DNA from: Streptomyces pseudovenezuelae
Lineage (GTDB): Bacteria > Actinomycetota > Actinomycetes > Streptomycetales > Streptomycetaceae
DNA length: 64,000 nucleotides
Direction: 5' to 3'
NCBI RefSeq assembly: GCF_001513955.1
Contig: NZ_KQ948151.1
Span: 381,271 to 445,270 of the forward strand
Part shown: positions 52,566 to 59,995 of the stretch, piece by piece
How positions within the stretch are numbered: position 1 is the first letter of the stretch
Layout: every line of letters begins with the position of its first letter
Made by a program: the position numbers and the translations under genes
The notes under the pieces: generated by a model
Database searches by the model: none
Seen by the model: only the letters and a program-made list of their open reading frames with translations
What the model was told of the DNA's origin: nothing

Positions 52566-52597
52566 CGGCCCGGCACCGCGAGGGCGGTGCCGGGCCG
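52566..52597. terminator. Bidirectional terminator after the WYL gene and the ribosomal-protein set
   Basis: Perfect 14-base arms (CGGCCCGGCACCGC and complement) with a 4-base loop, 67 bp beyond the WYL stop and 24 bp beyond the L36 stop on the other strand. No T-run. It probably terminates transcription from both sides. Confidence 0.75.
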
Positions 52598-52620
52598 CTG
52601 AGGTGTGCTGCGCGGTGGCG

Positions 52621-52743
52621 TCAGCCTTGGCGGGCCTTGAAGCGGGGGTCCTTCTTGTTGATCACAAAGGTCACGCCACGCCTGCGCACCACCTGAGCGC
52701 CGGGCTTGGCCTTCAGCGAGCGCAGGGAATTGCGTACCTTCAT
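52621..52743 (-). CDS. rpmJ: Cys-free ribosomal protein L36
   Basis: 40 residues: MKVRNSLRSLKAKPGAQVV then RRRGVTFVINKKDPRFKAR. The zinc-binding Cys/His residues (C..C) of ordinary L36 are absent, so this is the zinc-independent (C-minus) form that replaces the zinc form when zinc is scarce. It is too short for the usual ORF minimum. ATG at 52743 with AAGGAGG upstream. Last of the three-gene set L33-L31B-L36. Confidence 0.9.
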   Translation of the reverse strand: MKVRNSLRSLKAKPGAQVVRRRGVTFVINKKDPRFKARQG

Positions 52744-52798
52744 AACGGCCTCCTTGTCGGGCTTGTCGCGCCTTGCAGGGGTCGGACGGCTCGGGCCG

Positions 52799-53059
52799 TC
52801 AGGGACGGACGGGCGCGGTACGGCCGTAGCGTCGCTCGAAGCGCTCCACTCGACCCGCGGTGTCCACGACCCGCGACGTGCCGGTGTAGAACGGATGACT
52901 CGCGGACGAGATGTCCACGTCGACGACGGGGTACGTGGTGCCGTCCTCCCACTCCACGGTGTGCTGTGCGTCGAGGGTGGAGCGGGTGAGGAGTTGGAAG
53001 CCCGCCGCGCGGTCGCGGAAGACGACGGGGCGGGAGACGGGGTGAATGGTGGACCTCAT
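52799..53059 (-). CDS. rpmE2: Ribosomal protein L31 type B
   Basis: 86 residues: MRSTIHPVSRPVVFRDRAAG, FQLLTRSTLDAQHTVEWEDG and FYTGTSRVVDTAGRVERFER, matching type B L31. The CxxC zinc ligands of type A L31 are missing. Type B L31 displaces type A during zinc limitation, freeing zinc from ribosomes. ATG at 53059 with GGAGG nine bases upstream. Between L33 and L36. Confidence 0.93.
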   Translation of the reverse strand: MRSTIHPVSRPVVFRDRAAGFQLLTRSTLDAQHTVEWEDGTTYPVVDVDISSASHPFYTGTSRVVDTAGRVERFERRYGRTAPVRP

Positions 53060-53105
53060 GGGTGCTGCCTCCTTGCGGGACCTCGGTCGAGGACCGAGGC
53101 GGGTG

Positions 53106-53270
53106 TCAACGTTCCTCGCGGAACAGAACGTGCTTGTCGGCCACCGGGTCGTACTTGCGCACGACCAGCCGGTCGGGGTGGGCCAGACGGTTCTTGCGTG
53201 TCACGTAGGTGACTCCGGTGCCGGCCGTCGACCTGAGCGTGACGACGGGCCGCGTGGTGCTGCGTGCCAT
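53106..53270 (-). CDS. rpmG: Cys-free ribosomal protein L33
   Basis: 54 residues: MARSTTRPVVTLRSTAGTGV, TYVTRKNRLAHPDRLVVRKY, DPVADKHVLFREER. The normal CxxC pairs are absent, giving the C-minus zinc-independent form. ATG at 53270 with GGAGTCCTC-like region upstream. First gene of a set of three alternative ribosomal proteins; no convincing Zur box (TGAAAAT-type palindrome) is present upstream in 53271-53470, so the expected zinc control could not be confirmed. Confidence 0.9.
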   Translation of the reverse strand: MARSTTRPVVTLRSTAGTGVTYVTRKNRLAHPDRLVVRKYDPVADKHVLFREER

Positions 53271-53470
53271 GAGGACTCCTTCCGCCACCACCGAGCACTT
53301 TGACTCGGTCATGTCATGCAGTGGTCACAACAAGTCCCCCCGTCGCATCATTCCCGACGGTCGGCCACCGCTGGTGCGAGTGACCCGGCGAGGTTCCCCG
53401 GGCGGAACATGTACGTCAGCTGTCGGACGCTCGGGCGCAACCTTCCGGTGTTCTGACGTGTCCACGTAGC

Positions 53471-55054
53471 GTGCTGACGATACGCAGAACCTGTCAGAAA
53501 GCGGCGGCCGCCGCTTTCATGATCGCCGCCATGGCGGTCTCCGTCCCGGCCGCGCACGCCGCCGGAACGACGCTCGTCCTGGACGCCCAGGAGACCTACA
53601 CCCTCCCGACCGAGGGCGAGGGCCCGAACCTGGGCCTCGGCATCACCGCCTCGGGCGGGGACGCCCATGACGTATCGGTCGTGGTCGACGCGTCGTCCCT
53701 CGCCGGAAAGGCGACGATGGTGGTCACGGGGGACTGCGCGAGCACGGGCGCCCTCAAGGTGAGGTGTGACGTGGGCCCGCTGTCGGGCAAGGAGTCGATC
53801 GACCCGTTCCTCCTGAAGCCCACCGCGGCCGCCGAGGCGGGCGACACCGGCGCCATCACCTACACCGCCACCGCCTCCGACGCGCCCACCGTGACGGGGA
53901 AGACAGATGTCCTGGTCGGCGGGCCCAAGCTCGACAGCCGGCCCTACCCGGCGCTGACGGACATCGCGCCCGGCGCCGTCTTCGAGCGCACCCCGGCCTT
54001 CGCCAACACCGGCAAAGCCCCCGCCGACAAGGGCGTCATGCTGCTGGTGCAGGACTCGGACGGCGTCTCTCTCGCCCGTGACCACTCCAACTGCCACTAC
54101 TCCGGCCGGCCCAGCGCCGGCGCCTGGTGCCGGTTCGACACCCCGGTCGCGCCCGGCTCGGCCTACGAGACCGACGCGCCGCTGCGCTACAGCGCCACCA
54201 AAGACACGATGTACGGCTACAACAGCTACGTCGTGTGGCCGGTCGGCGGCACCGCGCCCGACTCCTTCGACCCGTCCGACTTCCCCGAGACCGGCACCGG
54301 CTCGCAGCTCGGTCTGAAGGCCGTCGCCTCCGGCTCCGGCTTCACCGGCTCCGGGTACGGCACCTTCGCCACCACCCAGCACGCGGACTACCAGGCGCTC
54401 GGCGACACGGTCGAGGGCAAGGTCGGCGAGACGGTGAGCATCACCGTGGGCGTGCGGAACAACGGCCCGGGCCGGATGGGCTTCCAGTGGATGGACGCCG
54501 ACAACTCCGGCACCTTCGTGGTCACTCCGCCCGCGGGCACCACCATCACGGGCGCTCCCGGTCCCGGTGAGCAGGGTGACCCCGGGCCGCTGTGGAACTG
54601 CACCCCGCGGAAGGCCGGCGCGAAGAGCTACACCTGCGCCATCGGCAGCACGGACTTCCGGCCGGGCGACTCGGTGACCCAGGAGTTCACGGTGCGGATC
54701 GACCGGGTCGTCCCCGGCGCCCAGGGCAGCGTGAAGGCGGTGGAGAACCCCGACTACCCCAACCGTGACGAGGACACGGCTAACGACACCACGGCGATCG
54801 CGGTGAAGGCCACCGGCTCGGCGACGTCCAGCCCGTCGCCCAGCGCCTCCGCCTCCGCGTCGGCCACGGCCACCGCGAGCCCGTCCGACTCCGGGGCGGG
54901 AACAGCGAGCGGCGGGACGGTGACCGGCGGCGGACTCGCCGCGACGGGCGCGGACGGAGTCCTGCTCCGGGCGGGCACCGCAGCCCTGCTGGTGGCGGGT
55001 GGCGCGCTGGTGTTCCTGACGGCGCGGAGGACGCGGTCGCACAGCGGTCGATGA
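53471..55054 (+). CDS. Sortase-anchored (LAATG) secreted surface protein
   Basis: 527 residues. A signal peptide (AAAAAFMIAAMAVSVPAAHA) leads to a 400-residue beta-rich domain (DUF11-like blocks, e.g. VGETVSITVGVRNNGPGRMG), then a Ser/Thr/Ala-rich linker and a C-terminal sorting signal: LAATG, hydrophobic helix VLLRAGTAALLVAGGALVFL and a final TARRTR. The motif fits the LAxTG recognised by class E sortases of Streptomyces. No sortase gene is in the window. GTG at 53471. Role is likely a wall-linked adhesin or hyphal surface protein; unnamed family. Confidence 0.8.
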   Translation: MLTIRRTCQKAAAAAFMIAAMAVSVPAAHAAGTTLVLDAQETYTLPTEGEGPNLGLGITASGGDAHDVSVVVDASSLAGKATMVVTGDCASTGALKVRCDVGPLSGKESIDPFLLKPTAAAEAGDTGAITYTATASDAPTVTGKTDVLVGGPKLDSRPYPALTDIAPGAVFERTPAFANTGKAPADKGVMLLVQDSDGVSLARDHSNCHYSGRPSAGAWCRFDTPVAPGSAYETDAPLRYSATKDTMYGYNSYVVWPVGGTAPDSFDPSDFPETGTGSQLGLKAVASGSGFTGSGYGTFATTQHADYQALGDTVEGKVGETVSITVGVRNNGPGRMGFQWMDADNSGTFVVTPPAGTTITGAPGPGEQGDPGPLWNCTPRKAGAKSYTCAIGSTDFRPGDSVTQEFTVRIDRVVPGAQGSVKAVENPDYPNRDEDTANDTTAIAVKATGSATSSPSPSASASASATATASPSDSGAGTASGGTVTGGGLAATGADGVLLRAGTAALLVAGGALVFLTARRTRSHSGR

Positions 55055-55070
55055 GGCCGGATGACAGGCT

Positions 55071-55090
55071 GATCGGCCGGTCGGCCGATC
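55071..55090 (+). terminator. Hairpin after the surface protein gene
   Basis: GATCGGCC-ggtc-GGCCGATC, perfect 8-base arms, about 17 bp beyond the stop of the LAATG protein. A second, larger hairpin lies at 55130-55167 (11-base arms GGACCGGATCC, 16-base loop) and may back it up. The gap to the next gene, about 310 bp in all, holds nothing else recognisable. Confidence 0.6.
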
Positions 55091-55365
55091 GGACGTGTCC
55101 GTCCGCTCAGTGATCGCCTATATAGCGTGGGACCGGATCCAGCCGCTGATGCGGGCGGATCCGGTCCGTTGCCGGCGATGGGCCCGCCACCTCGGCAAAA
55201 GGCCGGTAGGCAGGCAGGCACAGTGATCGTCATACGTGATTCTCCCGTGCGGCGGTCCCGACCCGGCCGGGCACGGCGACGACGGCCCCGGCAAGCAGTT
55301 CCTGGCCCATGGGATGCTCCTGAAGTTGATCGAAGTGGATCTGCGTCGTGTGAGGATTTACTGCC

Positions 55366-56265
55366 ATGCAGTTGGACTTGAACCTGCTGACCGTGCTGGA
55401 CGCCTTGCTCGAAGAGGGCAGCGTGATGGGCGCGGCCGAGCGGCTGCACCTGTCCTCGCCCGCGGTCAGTCGCACTCTCGGCCGGATTCGCGCCGTCACG
55501 GGGGACGACATCCTGGTGCGCACCGGCCACTCGATGACCCCCACCCCGTATGCGCTGTCGGTGCGGGAGGACGTGCACCGGCTGGTCAGGCAGGCGCGTG
55601 AAGTGCTGTCGCCGATACGGGAGTTGGATCTGGCCGCGATGGAGCGCACGTTCACCGTCCAGTGCCACGACGCGATGGCCTCGTCGCTGGTGCCGGTACT
55701 GGTCGGGAGGATCCAGCAGCTGGCTCCCGGTGTGCAGCTGCGGGTGCTGGCGGAGAACACTGTCGACACCGACGATCTGCGCCATGGCCGCGTCGATCTG
55801 GAACTCGGCGGTGGCCGGCCCGGTCTGTCCGAGTTCCGGTCCGAGCCGCTAGGTGAAGATCGTCTCGTCGTGGCGATGCGCGCGGACCACCCTTGCGCCA
55901 CTGGACTCGATCTGGCGTCCTACGCGGCACACCCGCATGTGGTGATCTCCCGGCGTGGTCGCCTCACCGCGCCGATCGACGACGTGCTGGCCGCCGAGGG
56001 GCTACGGCGCCGGGTGGTCGCGGCGGTGGCGACGGTGTCCGGCGCCCTGCAGATCGCCGCCCGAAGCGACGCGCTGGTCACCTGTACGGCCGACTTCGGC
56101 CGCCCGCTCTTCGAGGCGTTCGGGCTCCTCGCCCGGCCGCTGCCGATCGAGTTCCCGTCGGCGAAGATCAGCTGCAACTGGCACCAGCGATACGATTCCG
56201 ACCCCGCCCACGCCTGGCTCCGCGAGCAGGTCCGGGCGTCGTTCGAAGAGATCACCGCCGGCTGA
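55366..56265 (+). CDS. LysR-family transcriptional regulator
   Basis: 299 residues. N-terminal HTH: LNLLTVLDALLEEGSVMGAA, ERLHLSSPAVSRTLGRIRAV, with the rest the substrate-binding domain of the NodD/NahR-type group (RTFTVQCHDAMASSLVPVLV, VDLELGGGRPGL, LVVAMRADHPCA). ATG at 55366. It converges on an NAD(P)-binding gene (10 bp apart) and has no divergent partner, so the target is not obvious; the NAD(P)-binding gene is a candidate. Confidence 0.88.
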   Translation: MQLDLNLLTVLDALLEEGSVMGAAERLHLSSPAVSRTLGRIRAVTGDDILVRTGHSMTPTPYALSVREDVHRLVRQAREVLSPIRELDLAAMERTFTVQCHDAMASSLVPVLVGRIQQLAPGVQLRVLAENTVDTDDLRHGRVDLELGGGRPGLSEFRSEPLGEDRLVVAMRADHPCATGLDLASYAAHPHVVISRRGRLTAPIDDVLAAEGLRRRVVAAVATVSGALQIAARSDALVTCTADFGRPLFEAFGLLARPLPIEFPSAKISCNWHQRYDSDPAHAWLREQVRASFEEITAG

Positions 56266-56274
56266 CCACTGCGC

Positions 56275-56883
56275 CTACTCCGCCAGGGGCAGGGCCACGG
56301 CACCGGCAAAACCAGGCATCTCGGCTTCGTCGAGCATCGCCGCGGCGACGGTCTCCCGGCTGACCTTCGCGCCGAGGTCGAAAGGAGGCGCGGCCTCCAG
56401 ACCGACCGTGCGCCGACGGGGGCTTTCCGGTCCGTCGGCGAGCATCCCGGCGTGGAAGACGGTGCCCCCGGCCGCGAGAACGGTGTTGTCGGCCTCGACC
56501 TTGTCGGCGAGCCGGTCGCCCAGCACCTTCACCAGCACCCTCGCGCCCTCCCCCGCCGCTTCGGCGGACGCACCCGTGCCGTAGGCGCCGAGCCAGATGA
56601 CGCGCTGCGGGCCGGCGGCGAGGACGGCCCGGGCGCCGGTCAGGAGAATCCCTGCCCGGTCCGTGCCGAGTGCGGAAAGGACCACGGAATCCCGCTCGAT
56701 GACGGCGGCGATACCGGCCGCGTCGTTCACGTCGCCCGGCACTTTGCGCAGGTTCGGAGCGTCGGGCACGGTGATCCGCTCCGGATCACGCGCGATGGCG
56801 GTCACCGTGTGACCACGTCGCAAGGCCTGGCGGGTGAGGGCGATTCCGGTCTGTCCGGAGGCGGCGAGGACGGTGAGGTTCAT
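56275..56883 (-). CDS. NAD(P)-binding, NmrA/BVR-B-like oxidoreductase
   Basis: 202 residues of a short Rossmann protein: LTVLAASGQTGIALTRQALR (a GxxGxxG-like phosphate loop, here A-S-G-Q-T-G), VTAIARDPERI, LRKVPGDVNDAAGIAAVIER and VIWLGAYGTGASAEAAGEGA. Related proteins reduce flavins, quinones or biliverdin, or act as regulators that bind NADP. ATG at 56883. Convergent with the LysR regulator. Confidence 0.8.
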   Translation of the reverse strand: MNLTVLAASGQTGIALTRQALRRGHTVTAIARDPERITVPDAPNLRKVPGDVNDAAGIAAVIERDSVVLSALGTDRAGILLTGARAVLAAGPQRVIWLGAYGTGASAEAAGEGARVLVKVLGDRLADKVEADNTVLAAGGTVFHAGMLADGPESPRRRTVGLEAAPPFDLGAKVSRETVAAAMLDEAEMPGFAGAVALPLAE

Positions 56884-56993
56884 GCCGAGAACGCTAGGGA
56901 GCCCACGACTTTACATCAAGTGCAAGTAACTGACTTGGCAAGTTACCCTGACGCAACTCGGCACACTCCCCCTCCACCTGCCCTTCCCGAGGG

Positions 56994-57884
56994 TCACGTC
57001 CCCATGGTTCCGGGAGCCTGGCCCAGCACCCGCCCGAGGAAGCCGCGCAAGTAGCCCGCGACGACGTCCAGGTGACTCTCCAGCAGGAAGTGACCGCCGT
57101 CGATCAGGTGCACCTCGGCGTCCCTGGCGTCGCGGGCGAAGGCCTGCGCGCCGGCCGGGCCGAAGATTTCGTCGTTACGGCCCCACACAGCGAGCACCGG
57201 GACCTCACTGGTGCGCAGGAACTCGTGCAGCAGCGGGTAGAGCGGGCGGTTGTTCCCGTAGTCGCGGAACAGCGCCAGCTGGATCTCGTCGTTGCCCTCG
57301 CGGGAGACGAGGGCGAAGTCGTGCTGCCAGGTGTCCGGGCTGACCAGACTCGGGTCCGGCACGCCGTGCAGGTACTGCCAGCGGATGGCGTCGATGTCCA
57401 GCGCGGCCCGGACGGCGGGTTCGGTCTCGGGGCCGGGGTTCGCCTCGTAGGCCCAGACGTCGGTCCAGAACGACTCGACGAAACCATCCTCGTAGCCGTT
57501 GCCGTTCTGGGTGACGAGGGCGGAGATCCGTTCGGGGTGCTTGAGCGCGAGGCGCCATCCGATAGGGGCGCCGTAGTCCTGCACGTAGAGGGCGTAGCGG
57601 TCCAGGCCCAGCTGGTCGAGCAGTCCGGAGGTGAGGTCGGCGAGGGCGTCGAAGGTGTAGGTGAACTCCCCGACAAGGGGGGCGGCGGAGTGGCCGAAGC
57701 CGAGGTGGTCCGGCGCGATGACGTGGTAGTCGTCGGCGAGCAACGGGATGAGCTCGCGGAACATGAACGAACTCGTCGGATAACCGTGCAGCAGGACGAT
57801 CGCGGGGGCGTCGGAGGGGCCGGCTTCGCGGTAGAAGATCTCGTGGCCGCCGACGGTGGCGGTCCGGTGATGCACCGAGCTCAT
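56994..57884 (-). CDS. Alpha/beta hydrolase with Asp nucleophile, dehalogenase-like
   Basis: 296 residues: oxyanion LLHGYPTSSFMFR, FGHSAAP, nucleophile elbow LYVQDYGAPIGWRL (Asp in VQDYG), acid in VWGRNDEIFG and His in DGGHFLLESHLDV. The Asp nucleophile and HGYP motif place it among haloalkane dehalogenases, fluoroacetate dehalogenases and epoxide hydrolases. Substrate unproven. ATG at 57884. Together with the gene at 6623-7528 the window has two Asp-nucleophile hydrolases, each with its own neighbourhood. Confidence 0.85.
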   Translation of the reverse strand: MSSVHHRTATVGGHEIFYREAGPSDAPAIVLLHGYPTSSFMFRELIPLLADDYHVIAPDHLGFGHSAAPLVGEFTYTFDALADLTSGLLDQLGLDRYALYVQDYGAPIGWRLALKHPERISALVTQNGNGYEDGFVESFWTDVWAYEANPGPETEPAVRAALDIDAIRWQYLHGVPDPSLVSPDTWQHDFALVSREGNDEIQLALFRDYGNNRPLYPLLHEFLRTSEVPVLAVWGRNDEIFGPAGAQAFARDARDAEVHLIDGGHFLLESHLDVVAGYLRGFLGRVLGQAPGTMGT

Positions 57885-58165
57885 TATAACCCCTTTGAAG
57901 GCTTGGTCCGGTTAGGTCGTCCTCGCCCATGCAAGCACGGACCGGGCTAACCTGTCAAAGGATTCAAGGCGGTTAGAAAAGATGCTCTCTGCGCACACTC
58001 ACGCCTCGCGGACGGCTCCGCCATGGCGACGTGCCCACGAACGCACCTGCACCCTGTCGGCCCGCTCCATCGCCCCCGCCAACGCGTCCCGCGCTCAAGA
58101 TGCCCGCTCAGACGCCGAGCGGGGTAAGTCAGTAGGGTGAAGCGCACCAGAGGGAGGGAGGATCG

Positions 58166-58948
58166 GTGAGAGCGGCGCGCACCCTGGCCACACTCGACGA
58201 GGCCGGAAACGGTGACCACGTCTGCCAGTTGATGGGCCCGGCGGACGATGTCATGGACCGCAGCCGGGCCTTTGTCGCGGACGGGGCCCTGTTCGGCGAC
58301 AAGGTCATGATCGTCGGCCCGGCCGTGGAGACGGCCGGAGAGTTCGCCCAGACGGTACTGGACCCCGCCCGGCTGGGCGGATCCCTGATCGCCGCGGTGC
58401 GCCGCGAAGCGGAGAGTGCCGGACGGGAGGGGTACCGGTCGTTGCGCGTGCTGCACCACGTGAGCCGTGACGCGTGGCCCGAGGGACCTGAGGAGCTGCT
58501 GCGCAGCGAGCTGGACCTGGAGGAGTTCGCAGCCGACAGCGGCGCCCTCGTGGTCTGCGCCTACCGCGGCGCCGAGTGGGACGCTTCTACACTGGAAGAA
58601 GTCAGGTGTGTGCATCCCCATTACCTGGGCAGCCGTCCGGAATCACCCGCATTCCAGGTGTACCGGACGGGAAAGGAAGGCTGGACGGTGAACGGGGTCA
58701 TCGACGCCGAAGGCGCCAGTGCTTTCGGTGCGGTCCTGTGCACGCTGCTCGCGCAGAGCGTCACCGTACGTCTGCTCTGCCACGGCCTGGAATTCTTCGA
58801 CGCGGCCGCCATGGGAACCCTGGCCGACGCGTCCAGACACCTGCCCGATCGCAAGGTCGTCCTGGAAGGCACGAACGACACGCTCCGGCTGGCGTGGGAA
58901 CTGTCCGGCTTCGCCGTTCCGTCCATCCCGGTGGTGATGGCGCCGTGA
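58166..58948 (+). CDS. MEDS-domain protein with STAS domain
   Basis: 260 residues. An N-terminal MEDS domain (HVCQLMGPADDVMDRSRAFV, the H-V-C-Q motif of the DcmR sensory family) is followed by a STAS-like domain (VDAEGASAFGAVLCTLL, GLEFFDAAAMGTLADASRHL, VVLEGTNDTLRLAWELSG). The STAS fold normally acts as an anti-anti-sigma factor bound by an HATPase kinase, and one is encoded next door. No Ser phosphorylation site is obvious in the usual DS-x-G position (EFFDAAAMG), which is noted. GTG at 58166 with GGAGG upstream. Coupled to the next gene by a 4-bp overlap. Confidence 0.8.
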   Translation: MRAARTLATLDEAGNGDHVCQLMGPADDVMDRSRAFVADGALFGDKVMIVGPAVETAGEFAQTVLDPARLGGSLIAAVRREAESAGREGYRSLRVLHHVSRDAWPEGPEELLRSELDLEEFAADSGALVVCAYRGAEWDASTLEEVRCVHPHYLGSRPESPAFQVYRTGKEGWTVNGVIDAEGASAFGAVLCTLLAQSVTVRLLCHGLEFFDAAAMGTLADASRHLPDRKVVLEGTNDTLRLAWELSGFAVPSIPVVMAP

Positions 58949-59904
58949 CCCTGCCTTCGCACCCCGACACTCCCCCGTCGGCGCAGACCGGGTACCGGCA
59001 CGAGCTGTACCCGTACACAGGCCGCGACGAGTTCCTGCAGGGCACCGTCGGCTTCATCCAGGAGGCCCTCGACGACGGTGAGGCCGTCGTGGTGGCCGTC
59101 CCCCAGGACAAGGCATCCCTGCTGCGCTCAGAGGTCCCCGAGGACGGCACGGTCCGGTTCGTCGACACCAGCGCCTTGGCACACCACCCGGGCCGGCTCA
59201 TCGGAGCCTGGCAGGAATGGATCAGGGAACACGCCGCCGGAGGCCGGCCCGTACGCGGGATCGGCGAATCCCCGTGGGATCAAGTACAGAGTCAGGCACA
59301 GGCGGAACAGCTGCGCTATCACGAGTGGCTGCTGAACAAGGCCTTCGCCGACGGCCCCGCCTGGTGGCTGCTGTGCCCGTACGACACCACCGGTGACGGC
59401 GCCGCACTGCAGCAGCTCACCCGCTGCCACCCCCAGATCCGCACGGGCGGACGCAGCGCGCCGAGCACGGACTACGACCCGCAGGCACCGTTCGACTTCG
59501 TCCCGCTGAGCCACCCGTGCGACCCCTACGAGGAATTCATCTACACCAACGGAGACCTGCCCGCCCTCCGGGAGAAGATCTCGGCCTGCGCCGAGCAGCT
59601 CGGGCTGGCCGACCGACGACTGCGCGAACTGCACCTGGCCGCCACCGAGATCGCCACCAACAGCATCCGCCATGGCGGCGGGCACGGCACGCTGCGCACC
59701 TGGCACGAGGACCAGCGGATGGTGTGCGAGTTCCGCGACTCCGGTTTCATCGCGGATCCCTTGGCCGGACGCCACAGGCCGACCAGCACCCAGGTCGGCG
59801 GGCGGGGCCTGTGGCTCGTCCACCAACTCTGCGACCTCGTCGAAATCCGCTCCACCCCGGACACCGGCACCACCATCCGCCTCCACACCCAGCTCACCGG
59901 CTGA
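58945..59904 (+). CDS. MEDS-domain protein with HATPase (anti-sigma kinase) domain
   Basis: 319 residues. An N-terminal MEDS-like region (HELYPYTGRDEFLQGTVGFI, EALDDGEAVVVAVPQDKASL) is followed by an HATPase of the RsbW type (HLAATEIATNSIRHGGGHG with the N box, FRDSGF, GGRGLWLVHQLCDLVE). The DxGxG-like region is FRDSG, and GRGLWL is the G2 box. GTG start at 58945 overlaps the TGA stop of the upstream gene (GTGA), indicating translational coupling. The pair is predicted to form a partner switch where the sensory MEDS domains receive the input. Confidence 0.85.
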   Translation: MTLPSHPDTPPSAQTGYRHELYPYTGRDEFLQGTVGFIQEALDDGEAVVVAVPQDKASLLRSEVPEDGTVRFVDTSALAHHPGRLIGAWQEWIREHAAGGRPVRGIGESPWDQVQSQAQAEQLRYHEWLLNKAFADGPAWWLLCPYDTTGDGAALQQLTRCHPQIRTGGRSAPSTDYDPQAPFDFVPLSHPCDPYEEFIYTNGDLPALREKISACAEQLGLADRRLRELHLAATEIATNSIRHGGGHGTLRTWHEDQRMVCEFRDSGFIADPLAGRHRPTSTQVGGRGLWLVHQLCDLVEIRSTPDTGTTIRLHTQLTG

Positions 59905-59927
59905 CCAACCGCACACGCAGCGCGGAA

Positions 59928-59967
59928 GGCGTGTCTCGGGCGGTTGGTTGCCCGCCCGGGACACGCC
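59928..59967. terminator. Long hairpin between the MEDS pair and the membrane fusion gene
   Basis: Sixteen paired bases per arm (one G-U), 8-base loop, starting 24 bp after the stop of the MEDS-HATPase gene and 28 bp before the end of the convergent gene. Likely bidirectional. Confidence 0.75.
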
Positions 59968-59995
59968 AGTTGGACCTACCGGCACATGGAACGCC

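Noticed and set aside
53271..53340. TGAC-n8-GTCA inverted repeat as a Zur box
   Set aside because: Arms and spacing do not fit the 15-bp TGAAAAT-type Zur palindrome; not strong enough to list as a site.
57885..57965. Repeated CCTTTGAAGG / TCAAAGGATTCAAGG segments upstream of the dehalogenase-like gene
   Set aside because: Partial symmetry only, no regulator gene beside it; cannot be separated from chance.
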